Part shown: positions 7,198 to 15,852 of the stretch, piece after piece
How the letters are laid out: each line of letters opens with the position of its first letter
Position numbering within the stretch: the stretch's first letter is position 1
Assembly (NCBI GenBank): GCA_022448985.1
Contig: JAKVCR010000183.1
Location: forward strand, 1-38,283
Source: Roseibacillus sp.
GTDB lineage: Bacteria > Verrucomicrobiota > Verrucomicrobiia > Verrucomicrobiales > Akkermansiaceae
Reading direction: 5' to 3'
Length of the DNA stretch: 38,283 bases
Made by a program: the position numbers and the translations under genes
Notes under the pieces: generated by a model
Told to the model about the DNA's origin: nothing
Database searches by the model: none
The model's input: the letters and a program-made list of their open reading frames with translations, nothing else

Positions 7198-9444
7198 TCA
7201 GAAGGTGCCGTTTAGCTTCCTTCCAATCCAGAAGATGGCGAGCAGCCCTACCAGAGCAGCGGCAAGGTACCATTTGTCCCACTGAGATTCGGGGATAATC
7301 TGGGGCCGGGGTTCGGGGAGGTCGTAGATTTCCTGGGCCAGGGCCCCGAGTTGAGAGGCTTCGACGAGCTTGCCACGTGAAACGCGGGAGAGTTCAGCTA
7401 GAACGTCCGGGCGGGCTGGATGGCCGGTTTTTTCGATCTGGGCCCCCTCTGCGATGATTCTGGTTCTGACCGCGCCCTCGTCGCTCTTGGAGGTGCGGGC
7501 AGTAATTTTCCAGTCCCCTGGCATGGTGATTTTGAAGCGTCCGGTAAAGGCGCCCCAGGATCCATCCTCCTTGGCCAGTTCGAATCGCCGCACGCTTCCA
7601 TCCGGAGCGGTCAGGTCAATGAGGACCGTTCCATCCTGGAGGGGCGCGCCGCTCTCCTGGAAGGCATTGGCGTTGAGGGTTACATTTTCGCCGGGAGAGG
7701 GACGCTCGGGAGTAAAGTAGAGTCGGACCCTTTCTCCCGCGGCCATGTTGCGCTGGTAGGACATCCAGCGCGCGACTTGGCCCCAGAAGCGGTAGTGGTA
7801 GAGATCCTCCACGCCACGGCGCCAGCGCCAGGCAGAATCGATGCCCATGAAGAGCACCTTTCCATTGCCAGCACGGCTGGTCACCATGAGGGGGATGCGG
7901 TGTCCGTACTTGGGGTGCCGACGGTTGGCATGCACGGCGAGGACTTCGGTGCCACTCTTGGCGCGGATGACAGGTGCGTGCCAGTAAAAGCCCGGCAGGC
8001 TTCGCCAGATGGTGGGGTTCTCTTCCTCGGTATCACCCAGCATGGTGAGGAGCGAACTACGTCCCTCGGTAGTGAGCGAAAGAGGGGAATCGGTAGCTTC
8101 CTCCTGGCCGTCCTTCATTTCGCCATCAAGGACAACGGGAATGAGCCCTCCCAGTTCGTTGTCAAGCAGGCTGAACTGGTGACCTTGCCAACCTGGAATA
8201 AATACAATGCCGGAAGCCTGGTTTTCAACCAGGCCCTTCAGCAGTTCTGCCTGCTCCCCGGTGAGCATGCCTTCCCCGATGCCTACATCGCCGATGAACA
8301 CGACATCGTATTTCTGCAGGTCCTCGAGTTTGTCTGGGAAGGCGGTAATGTAGTCGGGGCCGTCGCCTTCTCCGAGTTGTGGGTGCAGGAGGAGACAATC
8401 GACATCGACGCCGGGATCCCGCGAGAGAGCGTTGCGGATGAATCGGTACTCCCAGCGTGGCAGGGTTTCGACGACGAGGACACGGATCGATTCGGGACGG
8501 CCTGCGATGTTGAACCTGCGGCGATTGTTCTTCTCTACCAGTTCGCCGTCAGCAAAGGGGATGGAGAGTTCCAAGGTTGAGCTGCCTTCCTTCTGGAGGC
8601 GCCAGAGGATGGCATCGTAGTAGGTGCTCCCCCGCGGAATGGTAATATTCTTGGTGCGCTCCACTCCTGCCTGGTCACGGATGCGAACGATAGTGCGTAC
8701 GTCCCGCTCAAGGGAGGACTCAATGGTGAAGGGGATCTGCACGTTTTCACCCACGATGCCGTAAGTGGGGGCCTTGACGGTGAGGAGGTCGAGATCCGGC
8801 AGGCGGGTGCGGGCGCCGGTGACTACCGAGAAGAGCGGGATGTCCTTGAGGCGCATTTTCTGAGCGGCCGCAACCGGAGCGGGCCTGTCCCGGGCATTCC
8901 AGTCACCATCGCCGATCATGATAACGGCTCGAAGATCCGGGCGGGTATCGACCCGGTCGGCGAGGGCGGAGTAGATGTCGGTTACGGCGAGGGAGTTGAC
9001 TTCGGGATCCTCGCTGTCCGGGGCATCGGAGAAAGATTCCACTGAAACGCGGTTCTTGCCGTCCTTCTCAAGGAGTTGCCAGAACTCTGTCTCAAGAATG
9101 GCGTCGGTCATTTCGTTACGGGTAACTACTTCGCGGCGTTCACTCAGTTCTTCAGGGAGCTGAGCGTCGGCAGTCGTCATGGAGCCTGACCCGTCGTACA
9201 GGATGATGATCTCCGGTTGTTTGACCGGCTCAATGGTCTTGCGCCATTCGGGATTGAGCAGGAAAAATACTGTCACCGTTCCGCAGAGGAGACGAAGAAG
9301 CTCCAGGAGGCCGGTGCGACCCGGGCGCACACTGCGTCGCCAGGAAACCACACAGAGGATCAGAATAAGACCCCAGGCCGCGATGCCTGTGATCGCGATG
9401 GGCAGGGGAGCGCTGAAGTGGAGGTTGCCGATGTTGAAACTCAC
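7198..9444 (-). CDS. Membrane-anchored vWA protein with class I glutamine-amidotransferase-like domain
   Basis: The 748-residue protein has two N-terminal membrane segments (about 13-35 and 46-64) and a vWA domain with a MIDAS-type DGSGS at 84-88. A flavodoxin/GATase-like domain follows (starting IRVLVVETLPRWEYRFIRNA), then a beta-rich Ig-like region and a C-terminal membrane helix before a short basic tail. No catalytic Cys-His-Glu triad is evident, so amidotransferase chemistry is not implied. I placed the start at GTG 9444, one base after the stop of the BatA gene; the frame is open upstream but there encodes only the shadow of that gene. It is the last gene of a MoxR-DUF58-BatA-vWA operon, whose products are thought to form membrane chaperone or insertion complexes. 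The function is unknown. Confidence 0.85.
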   Translation of the reverse strand: MSFNIGNLHFSAPLPIAITGIAAWGLILILCVVSWRRSVRPGRTGLLELLRLLCGTVTVFFLLNPEWRKTIEPVKQPEIIILYDGSGSMTTADAQLPEELSERREVVTRNEMTDAILETEFWQLLEKDGKNRVSVESFSDAPDSEDPEVNSLAVTDIYSALADRVDTRPDLRAVIMIGDGDWNARDRPAPVAAAQKMRLKDIPLFSVVTGARTRLPDLDLLTVKAPTYGIVGENVQIPFTIESSLERDVRTIVRIRDQAGVERTKNITIPRGSTYYDAILWRLQKEGSSTLELSIPFADGELVEKNNRRRFNIAGRPESIRVLVVETLPRWEYRFIRNALSRDPGVDVDCLLLHPQLGEGDGPDYITAFPDKLEDLQKYDVVFIGDVGIGEGMLTGEQAELLKGLVENQASGIVFIPGWQGHQFSLLDNELGGLIPVVLDGEMKDGQEEATDSPLSLTTEGRSSLLTMLGDTEEENPTIWRSLPGFYWHAPVIRAKSGTEVLAVHANRRHPKYGHRIPLMVTSRAGNGKVLFMGIDSAWRWRRGVEDLYHYRFWGQVARWMSYQRNMAAGERVRLYFTPERPSPGENVTLNANAFQESGAPLQDGTVLIDLTAPDGSVRRFELAKEDGSWGAFTGRFKITMPGDWKITARTSKSDEGAVRTRIIAEGAQIEKTGHPARPDVLAELSRVSRGKLVEASQLGALAQEIYDLPEPRPQIIPESQWDKWYLAAALVGLLAIFWIGRKLNGTF

Positions 9445-9445
9445 G

Positions 9446-11437
9446 TCAGGAAGTTGGCTGGGGTGAAGGTGCCGTATTGGGATCCACTCGACGGGGCTGA
9501 AGACAGAGGAGAGCTTCCAGGATGAGAAAGAGGAGCATGGCGATGAGGAAGGCGCGCCAGATTGGGCGGGAGAGGCTACTGTCTCTGGAGGCATCCTGCT
9601 CTTCGAGGAGGCTGTAGTCGGTGTCGGCAAGGGCGGTTTCGAGATCGGCGCTGGTGAGGACTTCGAGGGAGTCCTCGGCAGCGGGCCGGTTAACAGCGAC
9701 GGTGCGCTCACCAAAACGGTAGACGCCCGCTTCAAACTCGGCATCGCCCGCGTCGCTATCGGCATAGGAATCGATTCGGCTGCGGATCTCCTCGCCCACC
9801 GGTTGGGAGGACTCTTCGCCAGCGGTGCCAAAAAAGCCTGCCCCAAGCCTCCGGCTACCTTCATCCAGACTGCGCTGGAGGGCCACCAGATGGAGTGCGG
9901 TCTGTTCGAGGTTGGACCAGGTGTAGTTGGGCAGCGTGGAGAGGAAGAGGACCTGGCCAGCCTCAATCACGCGGCGGGCGAGAAGAGGTTCGTCATCTAT
10001 CCAGCTAGCAAGGGCAGTATAATCGCCGACAATGCCACGACGCTTGATGGCGCGAATGCGGTCCATGGGAAGGGGGGAACCATCAAGGGCGTCACGGAAG
10101 GCGCCGTCGCCCCGTTCCCAGTCGTTGACGATGAAGAACTTTTCCCTGGGAGCCTCCATGATGGGGTCCCAGGACAGTCCGCCAAAAGAGGCCTCCGAAT
10201 CCTCGGCAGGCGGTAGAAAGAGGACCACGCCACCCTTTTTCACGTAGTCGAACAGTTGGTTGGAGGCCGGCGGCCCGGGGAGGGGAGCCTTCCAGACGAT
10301 GAGGGAAGCTGATTCGTAATTGACCTGATGAGCGAGATTGGGATTGCGGATGGTCACCTTCTGGTTGGCGAACCCGGGAGCGAGGCCCTTGGTCAGGGAC
10401 TTGAGGGTTTCCTCATCGGTGGAGTTTTCGACCACAAGGTAGGAGTGCATGGGAGCTTCCCTGCCGTAAGCATAGTAGGAGACGTTATTGCGTTTGTTGG
10501 CATTGTCGGTGATGGAGACCCATCCGTATCCTTCCCCCGTTACGCCCTCAAGTGGGAGGCGCTTCTGGAAGCGCTGGCTCTGACCATTTAAGGCAACTTC
10601 GCTACCGGAGCGCGCGCCCATGTGATCTATATTGACCGTGATGGCAGTTGGTCCGGTGTCTTCCTCGCGGTCCAGCTCAAGATCGAGAACCAGTTCCCCT
10701 CTTTCCCGGCGGGCGGAGATCACGCGGATGGCGAAGTCATTTCGTTCGCGGCCATTGAGGGCGAGGATGCGCAGCTTGGCTTGGAATTCGGTTTCGTTCA
10801 AGGTGGTGCGGAAGGCTTCCCATCGGGTGTCGGTGGGGGCCCAGTTCTCCTTCTGGAGATCAGAAGCGACCCAGATCTCGGTCCGCCCCGGCTTGGCTTC
10901 CTTAATGTAATCGAGAGCAGTGATGAGCATGCCCGGTATATCTGAATCCGAGTCGGTAGGCCCAGTGAAGGAGAGTTCTGGCAGGACATCGGGGGAGGGG
11001 ACTTCCTGAGCCTTGCCGGTGGCACTGTCGATAAGGACGAGGCGGGCGCCATCCAGTTCCCCCATGGCGTCGGCGACCTGGGTGAGCACACTTTTGCGCT
11101 TGGTTATCTGGATGTCTTTTTCAGAACGCTCCATGCTGGCGGAACGGTCGAGGATCAGGATAACAGTTTCAACCTTGCCCCCTCCCCAGCCGAAGAAGCC
11201 TCCCGCCAGTGGACGGGCGATGGCGAAGACCAGGGCTGCGATGGCCAGGGAGCGCATGAGGAGGATGAGGAAATGCTTGAGGCGTTTCTTGCCTCGCGAT
11301 TCCTTGGTGGCCTTGAGAAGGAACTGCATTGCTCCCCACTCCACGGTGCGGAAGCGCCGACGGTTCAGCAGGTGAATAATAACCGGGACGGAAACCGCGA
11401 AGAGTCCCCAGAGCATTGCCTGTTGGAGAAAGGTCAT
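9446..11437 (-). CDS. BatA/vWA-domain membrane protein
   Basis: The 663-residue protein starts with an aerotolerance-regulator (BatA) N-terminal region: a first hydrophobic helix, the hallmark IIHLLNRRRFRTVEWGAMQFL at about 20-40, and a second helix at about 56-76. A vWA domain follows with MIDAS sequence DRSAS at 97-101. A membrane helix near the C-terminus (FLIAMLLFLILEALLCLQ) ends the protein. The bulk should be periplasmic. It lies 94 nt downstream of the DUF58 gene and one base upstream of the next vWA gene, indicating one transcript. Homologues in Bacteroidetes and Leptospira are linked to stress or oxygen tolerance, but that phenotype should not be transferred on sequence alone. Confidence 0.9.
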   Translation of the reverse strand: MTFLQQAMLWGLFAVSVPVIIHLLNRRRFRTVEWGAMQFLLKATKESRGKKRLKHFLILLMRSLAIAALVFAIARPLAGGFFGWGGGKVETVILILDRSASMERSEKDIQITKRKSVLTQVADAMGELDGARLVLIDSATGKAQEVPSPDVLPELSFTGPTDSDSDIPGMLITALDYIKEAKPGRTEIWVASDLQKENWAPTDTRWEAFRTTLNETEFQAKLRILALNGRERNDFAIRVISARRERGELVLDLELDREEDTGPTAITVNIDHMGARSGSEVALNGQSQRFQKRLPLEGVTGEGYGWVSITDNANKRNNVSYYAYGREAPMHSYLVVENSTDEETLKSLTKGLAPGFANQKVTIRNPNLAHQVNYESASLIVWKAPLPGPPASNQLFDYVKKGGVVLFLPPAEDSEASFGGLSWDPIMEAPREKFFIVNDWERGDGAFRDALDGSPLPMDRIRAIKRRGIVGDYTALASWIDDEPLLARRVIEAGQVLFLSTLPNYTWSNLEQTALHLVALQRSLDEGSRRLGAGFFGTAGEESSQPVGEEIRSRIDSYADSDAGDAEFEAGVYRFGERTVAVNRPAAEDSLEVLTSADLETALADTDYSLLEEQDASRDSSLSRPIWRAFLIAMLLFLILEALLCLQPRRVDPNTAPSPQPTS

Positions 11438-11531
11438 CTTGGTTTCAGGGAACTGTCCGGAAGAGAGCTTCGGCGGGAGCGGCCGGAGCGCGTCGGGCCG
11501 CTTGTCGGGAATGGGTTACTTCTTGCCGGAT

Positions 11532-12431
11532 TCATCGTTTCCCCTTTTTTGGCAAGCGGTTGGTCAGGAAGTTGCGGAGGACCTCCTCGTAATTCTGGTC
11601 CGAGGTGACTAGATGGTAGTCTGCGTGGACGTCGTGGCACTTGGCTTCCACCGCGACCAGGAATTCCTGAATAGCGGCTGTGTATTCGTTGGCAATCAGG
11701 TTGGGCTCCGCGACGATGGCGGTGTTGTCTTCAAGGTCGACGAAGCGGTAGGGTCGGGTGAAATCGAAGTTGATTTCCTGTGGATCCATGAGATGGAAGA
11801 CGGCCACATCGTGCTTCCGGTAGCGAAGGTGCTGGAGAGCGTCACCGAAGGCGTCAGGGTCACAGAAGAGATCGGAGAGGATGAAGATGAAGGCGCGCTG
11901 TCCGACTTTCTCCGCCACGGTGTGAAGGGCATCCACGAGGCCTGTTTCTCCCTTGGGCTCCAGTTCGCCAAGAACCTCGAAGAAGTTCTGCAGGTGGGCA
12001 GGTCGCCTGCTGGGGGGCAATTCAAGGTGCAGGGAATCGTCACAGCAGGACAGCCCGGCGGCATCTCCCTGGTTGACGAGAAGGTAGGCCATGGTGCCGG
12101 CAAATTTGCGGGCAAACTGGATCTTGGAGTCGAATTCGCCGGAGGCGTATTTCATGGATCCGCTGCAATCGACCACGAAGTAGGCGCGGAGGTTGGTGTC
12201 GGCCTCGAATTCCTTGATGTAGTGGCGGTCGCTACGGGCATATGCCTTCCAGTCGAGCCGTCGGGTGTCATCGCCTGCCACGTACTTGCGGTATTCGGCA
12301 AATTCCACCGAGGATCCGCGGTGGGGTGACCGGTGTTTGCCCACCACGTTCCCAATCATGGCCAAGCGGGCCTCGACCGGCAGGGCCCCGAGGCGGGAGA
12401 GGACATCAGAATCGAGAAAGTCGTATTTCAC
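11532..12431 (-). CDS. DUF58 (vWA-like) domain protein
   Basis: This 299-residue soluble protein carries the signature DUF58 block GDDTRRLDWKAYARSDRHY (53-71) followed by a vWA-like MIDAS motif, VVDCSGSM (86-93). The rest is an alpha/beta vWA fold (FIFILSDLF and similar). No membrane segments or signal peptide are present. DUF58 proteins are almost always encoded next to MoxR ATPases and are thought to be their substrates or adaptors. The start is GTG 12431, 86 nt after moxR; no ATG occurs before the conserved region. There is no strong Shine-Dalgarno sequence. Confidence 0.92.
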   Translation of the reverse strand: MKYDFLDSDVLSRLGALPVEARLAMIGNVVGKHRSPHRGSSVEFAEYRKYVAGDDTRRLDWKAYARSDRHYIKEFEADTNLRAYFVVDCSGSMKYASGEFDSKIQFARKFAGTMAYLLVNQGDAAGLSCCDDSLHLELPPSRRPAHLQNFFEVLGELEPKGETGLVDALHTVAEKVGQRAFIFILSDLFCDPDAFGDALQHLRYRKHDVAVFHLMDPQEINFDFTRPYRFVDLEDNTAIVAEPNLIANEYTAAIQEFLVAVEAKCHDVHADYHLVTSDQNYEEVLRNFLTNRLPKKGKR

Positions 12432-12517
12432 GACCCTTCGAGGTTCTCAGAATTGTGATAACTCATCGTAGAGTCGATTGTCCGGACTCTGAATTTTCCG
12501 ATCCGGTTCCGCATTCC

Positions 12518-13618
12518 CTAATCTTCCCTCATCTCCTCGATCAGCCGCTCGACGACTTTCTTGGAAGTCATTCCCTGCGACTCAGCGGCGAAGTTTGTAA
12601 TCACGCGGTGAGAGAGGACGGGAACGGCCACGGCCTCGATGTCTTCAAGGGAGGCCATGTAGTTTCCGCGCAGTGCTGCACGACCCTTGGCTCCCAGCAC
12701 GAGGTACTGGACCGCCCGGGGACCCGCGCCCCAGCCGACGTATTCCTTGATCCAGGTGGGGGCATCTTCGGAGGCGGGACGGGTCTTGCGGACGATTTCG
12801 ACTGCATAATCGTAGATGTGATCGGGAACGGGCATGCGGCGTACCAGTCGCTGGAAATTGAGAACCTGCTCACCGGTGATGAGAGCATTGAGAGGTTCGC
12901 GATCAACTCCGGTGGTTTCCCGGGCGATACGGCGCTCTTCGGCCTCGGAAGGATAGTCGACTTCGATGAGGAACATGAAGCGGTCGAGCTGTGCTTCCGG
13001 GAGAGGATAAGTTCCTTCCTGCTCGATGGGGTTCTGAGTAGCGAGAACGAAGAAGGGCTTGTCGAGGTCATAGGTCCGGCCAAGGACGGTGACCTTGTTT
13101 TCCTGCATGGCCTCAAGGAGGGCGGATTGCGTCTTGGCCGGAGCGCGGTTAATCTCGTCGGCGAGGAGGAGGTTGGCAAAGATGGGGCCTTTGATGTATT
13201 CGAACTCGCGCTTCCCGGTGACCGCGCTCTCCTGGATGATATCGGTGCCCGTGATGTCGGCTGGCATCAGGTCCGGAGTGAACTGGATGCGGCTGAAGGA
13301 GAGATGCATGCACTCGCCCGCGCTGGAGATGAGGAGAGTCTTGGCCAGGCCGGGGACGCCCATAAGGAGGGCGTGGCCACGGGAGAAGAGGCAGATGGCC
13401 AGCTGCTCAACCACCTCATGCTGGCCGATGATGACCTTGCCCAGCTCGTCTTTGAGAGACTGGTAGACCTTGCCCAGTTCATCGATGGCTGCAACGTCGT
13501 CAGGAGGCAGGGTCTCCAAGGCGTCCGGGGAGGCCGAAGAGGGGTCATCGGGACCGGGAGCTTCGGCGCCGGCGGGAGGTTCCAGGGGATCGGGCGAATC
13601 TGCAGGGCGGGAGTCCAT
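12518..13618 (-). CDS. MoxR-family AAA+ ATPase
   Basis: The 366-residue AAA+ ATPase has Walker A GVPGLAKT at 87-94, Walker B LLLADE at 150-155 followed by INRAPAKTQSALLEAMQE, sensor-1 ATQNPIEQEGTYPLPEAQLDR and a C-terminal lid domain. MoxR ATPases are chaperones that activate or assemble partner proteins, typically those in adjacent vWA genes, as here. The first 40 residues are Pro/Asp/Ala-rich and disordered, longer than in most MoxR proteins. The start is ATG 13618. It heads the minus-strand operon and is divergent from rpsM across a 317-bp gap. Confidence 0.95.
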   Translation of the reverse strand: MDSRPADSPDPLEPPAGAEAPGPDDPSSASPDALETLPPDDVAAIDELGKVYQSLKDELGKVIIGQHEVVEQLAICLFSRGHALLMGVPGLAKTLLISSAGECMHLSFSRIQFTPDLMPADITGTDIIQESAVTGKREFEYIKGPIFANLLLADEINRAPAKTQSALLEAMQENKVTVLGRTYDLDKPFFVLATQNPIEQEGTYPLPEAQLDRFMFLIEVDYPSEAEERRIARETTGVDREPLNALITGEQVLNFQRLVRRMPVPDHIYDYAVEIVRKTRPASEDAPTWIKEYVGWGAGPRAVQYLVLGAKGRAALRGNYMASLEDIEAVAVPVLSHRVITNFAAESQGMTSKKVVERLIEEMRED

Positions 13619-13935
13619 GAGGTTGACGAATAGTGTGTATCAGTTAAACGACGCTATCGGTATCGGTTGTTTTGTCTAGCGGGGATTCCGCTCCGAATGG
13701 CCCGGATCTCATGGGTAAATGGGTAAAATGGGCACTGTGGATTGGGGAGCATCCGGGCCCTTCCGGTAGTGGGGAAGCCGGGTGGGGGCCGGGAGAAGGC
13801 CCCGACAGGGGACCTGGGGGTTCAGACCTCTTGAAAATCGAGGATTTCCGCTTGCCAGTAAGGGCTGCTCTGCTAAATAGCTCGGCCCCTTTCGCGTCAA
13901 GACCCATTGGCGCGTTCACAACGCCTACACACTAC
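13619..13935. other. Divergent intergenic region, moxR / rpsM
   Basis: This 317-bp gap must hold the promoters of both flanking operons. I see no gene; in particular no infA or rpmJ, which often precede rpsM. Visible elements are: a direct repeat of GGGTAAA (13713-13719 and 13721-13727); a GC-rich hairpin (GGGGCC 13785-13790 with GGCCCC 13798-13803); a promoter-like pair at 13852-13879; and a small hairpin GCGTT/AACGC (13912-13924) ending 11 nt before the rpsM start. rpsM has no Shine-Dalgarno sequence. None of these elements is established as functional. Confidence 0.6.
13852..13879 (+). promoter_or_regulatory. Candidate sigma-70 promoter for rpsM-rpsK-rpsD
   Basis: TTGCCA (13852-13857, one mismatch to TTGACA) and TAAATA (13874-13879) are separated by 16 nt, with TG one base upstream of the -10 (extended -10 form). 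Initiation would fall near 13886, giving a leader of about 50 nt. The -10 match is weak, so this is only a candidate. Confidence 0.3.
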
Positions 13936-14310
13936 ATGGCACGTATATTTGGAATCGAGATCCCCAACGAGAAGCGTATCGAAGCTTCTCTCTGCTACAT
14001 ATACGGAGTCGGGCAAACCACCGCCCTTAAGATCCTTGAGCAGGCCGGAGTGGACGGCAACCTGCGCACCGGGGAGCTCTCCGAAGAGCAGTTGGTCAAG
14101 ATCGCGCAGGTGATCCAGACTCAGGAGATCATGATTGAGGGTGATCTCCGCCGTGAGACCCAGGGCGCCCTCAAGCGCCTCACTTCCATCAACTGCTACC
14201 GGGGACAACGCCACAAGCGGGGCCTTCCGGTTCGCGGCCAGCGCACTCGGACCAATGCTCGTACCCGGAAGGGCCGCAAGAAGACGGTGGGTGCTAAGAA
14301 AGTGATCTAA
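13936..14310 (+). CDS. rpsM: 30S ribosomal protein S13
   Basis: S13 lies in the head of the 30S subunit and contacts the P-site tRNA and the 50S bridge. The 124-residue product has the full family sequence: MARIFGIEIPNEKRIEASLCYIYGVG at the N-terminus (helix-two-turn-helix region) and the basic tail GLPVRGQRTRTNARTRKGRKK. ATG 13936 matches the family start; the frame is open upstream, but that part is not conserved. It heads an S13-S11-S4 operon. No Shine-Dalgarno sequence precedes the start. Confidence 0.98.
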   Translation: MARIFGIEIPNEKRIEASLCYIYGVGQTTALKILEQAGVDGNLRTGELSEEQLVKIAQVIQTQEIMIEGDLRRETQGALKRLTSINCYRGQRHKRGLPVRGQRTRTNARTRKGRKKTVGAKKVI

Positions 14311-14344
14311 GTAATGACAAAGAAAGATTTTTCCCACCCCGCTC

Positions 14345-15061
14345 ATGGCCGAGGAAGATAATAAGAAGCCGGATACGCCTGAGGAGGTGGCGGCTGAAGA
14401 GAAGCCTGCGGCTGAAGAGAAGCCTGCGGCCGAAGAGAAGCCTGCGGCTGAAGAGAAGCCTGCGGCCGAAGAGAAGCCTGCGGCCGAAGAGAAGCCTGCG
14501 GCTGAAGAGAAGTCTCCTTCAAGTGAGGAAACTTCTGAGGAGAAACCCGCCAAGGGGGGCGAAGAGTCTGCTGATGCCAAGGAAGGCAAAGGAGACGAAG
14601 AAGGTAAAGGGAACGAAGGCGAGAAGAAGGATGAGAAGAAGGACATTTTCGCCGAGATCATGGGCGAAGAGGCCGCTGACGCGGTCAAGATTCACAAGGC
14701 CAAGAAAAGTAAGAACATTGCCAAGGGGATTATCCATATCGCGGCCACCTTCAATAATACGATGGTGACTATCACCGACGAGAGAGGAGATACGATCGGA
14801 TGGTCGAGTTCAGGTAAAATGGGATTCAAGGGTTCCCGCAAGAGCACGGCCTATGCTGCCCAGGTGGTTTCTCAGGACGCGTGCCGCCAGGCCATGGGTC
14901 ACGGCCTGAAGGAAGCGGAGGTCCGGGTCAAGGGCCCCGGGGCAGGCCGCGAATCAGCGGTGCGCGCGGTGCAGGCCATCGGTATTGATGTGTCTTCAAT
15001 CAAGGACGTGACGCCCATTCCGCACAATGGCTGCCGACCGAAGAAGGCTCGGCGGGTGTAA
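14345..15061 (+). CDS. rpsK: 30S ribosomal protein S11 with long acidic N-terminal extension
   Basis: S11 sits on the 30S platform and contacts 16S rRNA near the E site. Residues about 118-238 are a complete S11 core ([20 protein letters not shown], then [14 protein letters not shown], then [18 protein letters not shown]). They are preceded by about 115 extra residues: seven AAEEKP units (16-57), a Ser/Glu/Lys/Gly-rich stretch and a putative helix, [18 protein letters not shown]. Typical bacterial S11 is about 125-130 residues. The start is ATG 14345, 34 nt after rpsM. The frame is intact and contiguous into the core, and no internal start with a Shine-Dalgarno sequence is apparent at the core boundary, so the extension is probably translated. 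Confidence 0.96.
   Translation: MAEEDNKKPDTPEEVAAEEKPAAEEKPAAEEKPAAEEKPAAEEKPAAEEKPAAEEKSPSSEETSEEKPAKGGEESADAKEGKGDEEGKGNEGEKKDEKKDIFAEIMGEEAADAVKIHKAKKSKNIAKGIIHIAATFNNTMVTITDERGDTIGWSSSGKMGFKGSRKSTAYAAQVVSQDACRQAMGHGLKEAEVRVKGPGAGRESAVRAVQAIGIDVSSIKDVTPIPHNGCRPKKARRV
14390..14515 (+). repeat. 18-bp in-frame tandem repeat, 7 units (AAEEKP) in rpsK
   Basis: Seven consecutive 18-bp units encode AAEEKP; the last encodes AAEEKS. Units differ mainly at one synonymous site (gct/gcc). The unit length and sense resemble the AAEEEP array at 1-144 in another translation-cluster gene 14 kb away. High identity suggests recent expansion and possible length variation between strains. Confidence 0.95.
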
Positions 15062-15097
15062 CGAGAACGAACGACCAAAGAATAAACCTTTTTACTC

Positions 15098-15709
15098 ATG
15101 GCACGTTACACCGGTCCCAAGGACAGAATCAGCCGCCGTTTTCTGGTGCCGCTGTTTGGTTCTTCCCGCGCTCTCGAGCGCCGCAACTACCCTCCCGGCC
15201 AGCACGGTCTTCGCGGCGGCCGTCGCAAGAAGTCCGACTATGCCATCGCGCTGGGTGAGAAGCAGAAGCTCAAGTTCCAGTATGGGGTTCTGGAAAAGCA
15301 GTTTCGACGTTGCTACGAAGAAGCCGCCCGTCGCCGGGGGGTGACTGGCGATATCATGTTGCAACTCCTGGAGACCCGCCTCGACAACGTGTGCTTCCGT
15401 CTTGGCTTCGGGAACACCCGGCAGGCTGCCCGTCAACTGGTTGGCCACGGCCACGTGCTGGTCAATGGAAGAAAGCTGGATGTGCCCAGTTACCATTGCA
15501 AGCCAGGCGATAAGATCAAGGTCGGCCCCAAGCCCTCATCGCAGCAGATGGGACTCCGCATGATGGATCTCACCCAGGCCATCCCTCTCAAGGAATGGCT
15601 CACCCTGGACCGCGAGACTATGGAGGGCGTCGTCGCGCGCCTCCCTGAAGTCGAGGACATCGATCCCCTGGTCAACGTCCAGCTTATCGTTGAACTGTAT
15701 TCCCGTTAA
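15098..15709 (+). CDS. rpsD: 30S ribosomal protein S4 (Cys-less type)
   Basis: S4 is a primary 16S rRNA binder that nucleates 30S assembly. In many bacteria it also represses its own operon. The 203-residue product has the MARYTGPKDRISRR N-terminus, the NYPPGQHG motif and an S4 RNA-binding domain (about 90-155, LETRLDNVCFRLGFGNTRQA and HGHVLVNG). The N-terminal zinc-finger cysteines of the C+ form are absent. The start is ATG 15098, 36 nt after rpsK. It ends the operon: a strong intrinsic terminator lies 32 nt downstream, and rpoA/rplQ do not follow. Confidence 0.98.
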   Translation: MARYTGPKDRISRRFLVPLFGSSRALERRNYPPGQHGLRGGRRKKSDYAIALGEKQKLKFQYGVLEKQFRRCYEEAARRRGVTGDIMLQLLETRLDNVCFRLGFGNTRQAARQLVGHGHVLVNGRKLDVPSYHCKPGDKIKVGPKPSSQQMGLRMMDLTQAIPLKEWLTLDRETMEGVVARLPEVEDIDPLVNVQLIVELYSR

Positions 15710-15741
15710 CGAGCAGGTTGGCAACTCCGCGGAAAATCTGG

Positions 15742-15771
15742 AAGGCCTCGCAACGAAGCGAGGCCTTTTTT
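15742..15771 (+). terminator. Intrinsic terminator of the S13-S11-S4 operon
   Basis: A perfect 10-bp stem, AAGGCCTCGC (15742-15751) paired with GCGAGGCCTT (15758-15767), has a 6-nt loop and runs into a T tract (15766-15771). It lies 32 nt after the rpsD stop, the classic Rho-independent form. Confidence 0.9.
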
Positions 15772-15852
15772 GTGGATTTGACCAGAAGCAGGTTAAGCCC
15801 GCGAAGGCCCAACCACCACTTTCCGCATGAATCCCAATCACTTGACAGGCAC

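Noticed and set aside
9445..9966. N-terminal extension of the vWA/GATase-like protein into the BatA gene
   Set aside because: The extra residues are Ser/Pro-rich shadow translation of the upstream gene; a GTG one base after its stop gives a normal N-terminus with membrane helices.
12242..13633. Long plus-strand open frame (463 codons) opposite moxR
   Set aside because: It is antisense to a well-conserved MoxR gene, has no domain or start signal, and reflects GC-rich codon bias.
13819..13885. tRNA-like stretch before rpsM (GGTTCAGAC...)
   Set aside because: No acceptor stem or anticodon arm can be folded, and the T-loop consensus is not met.
13672..13935. N-terminal extension of S13
   Set aside because: The in-frame upstream codons are not conserved in S13, which starts MARI at 13936.
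14314..14361. 15-codon frame (MTKKDFSH...) overlapping the rpsK start
   Set aside because: It superficially resembles a normal S11 N-terminus, but it ends after 15 codons and no frameshift would join it sensibly to the core.
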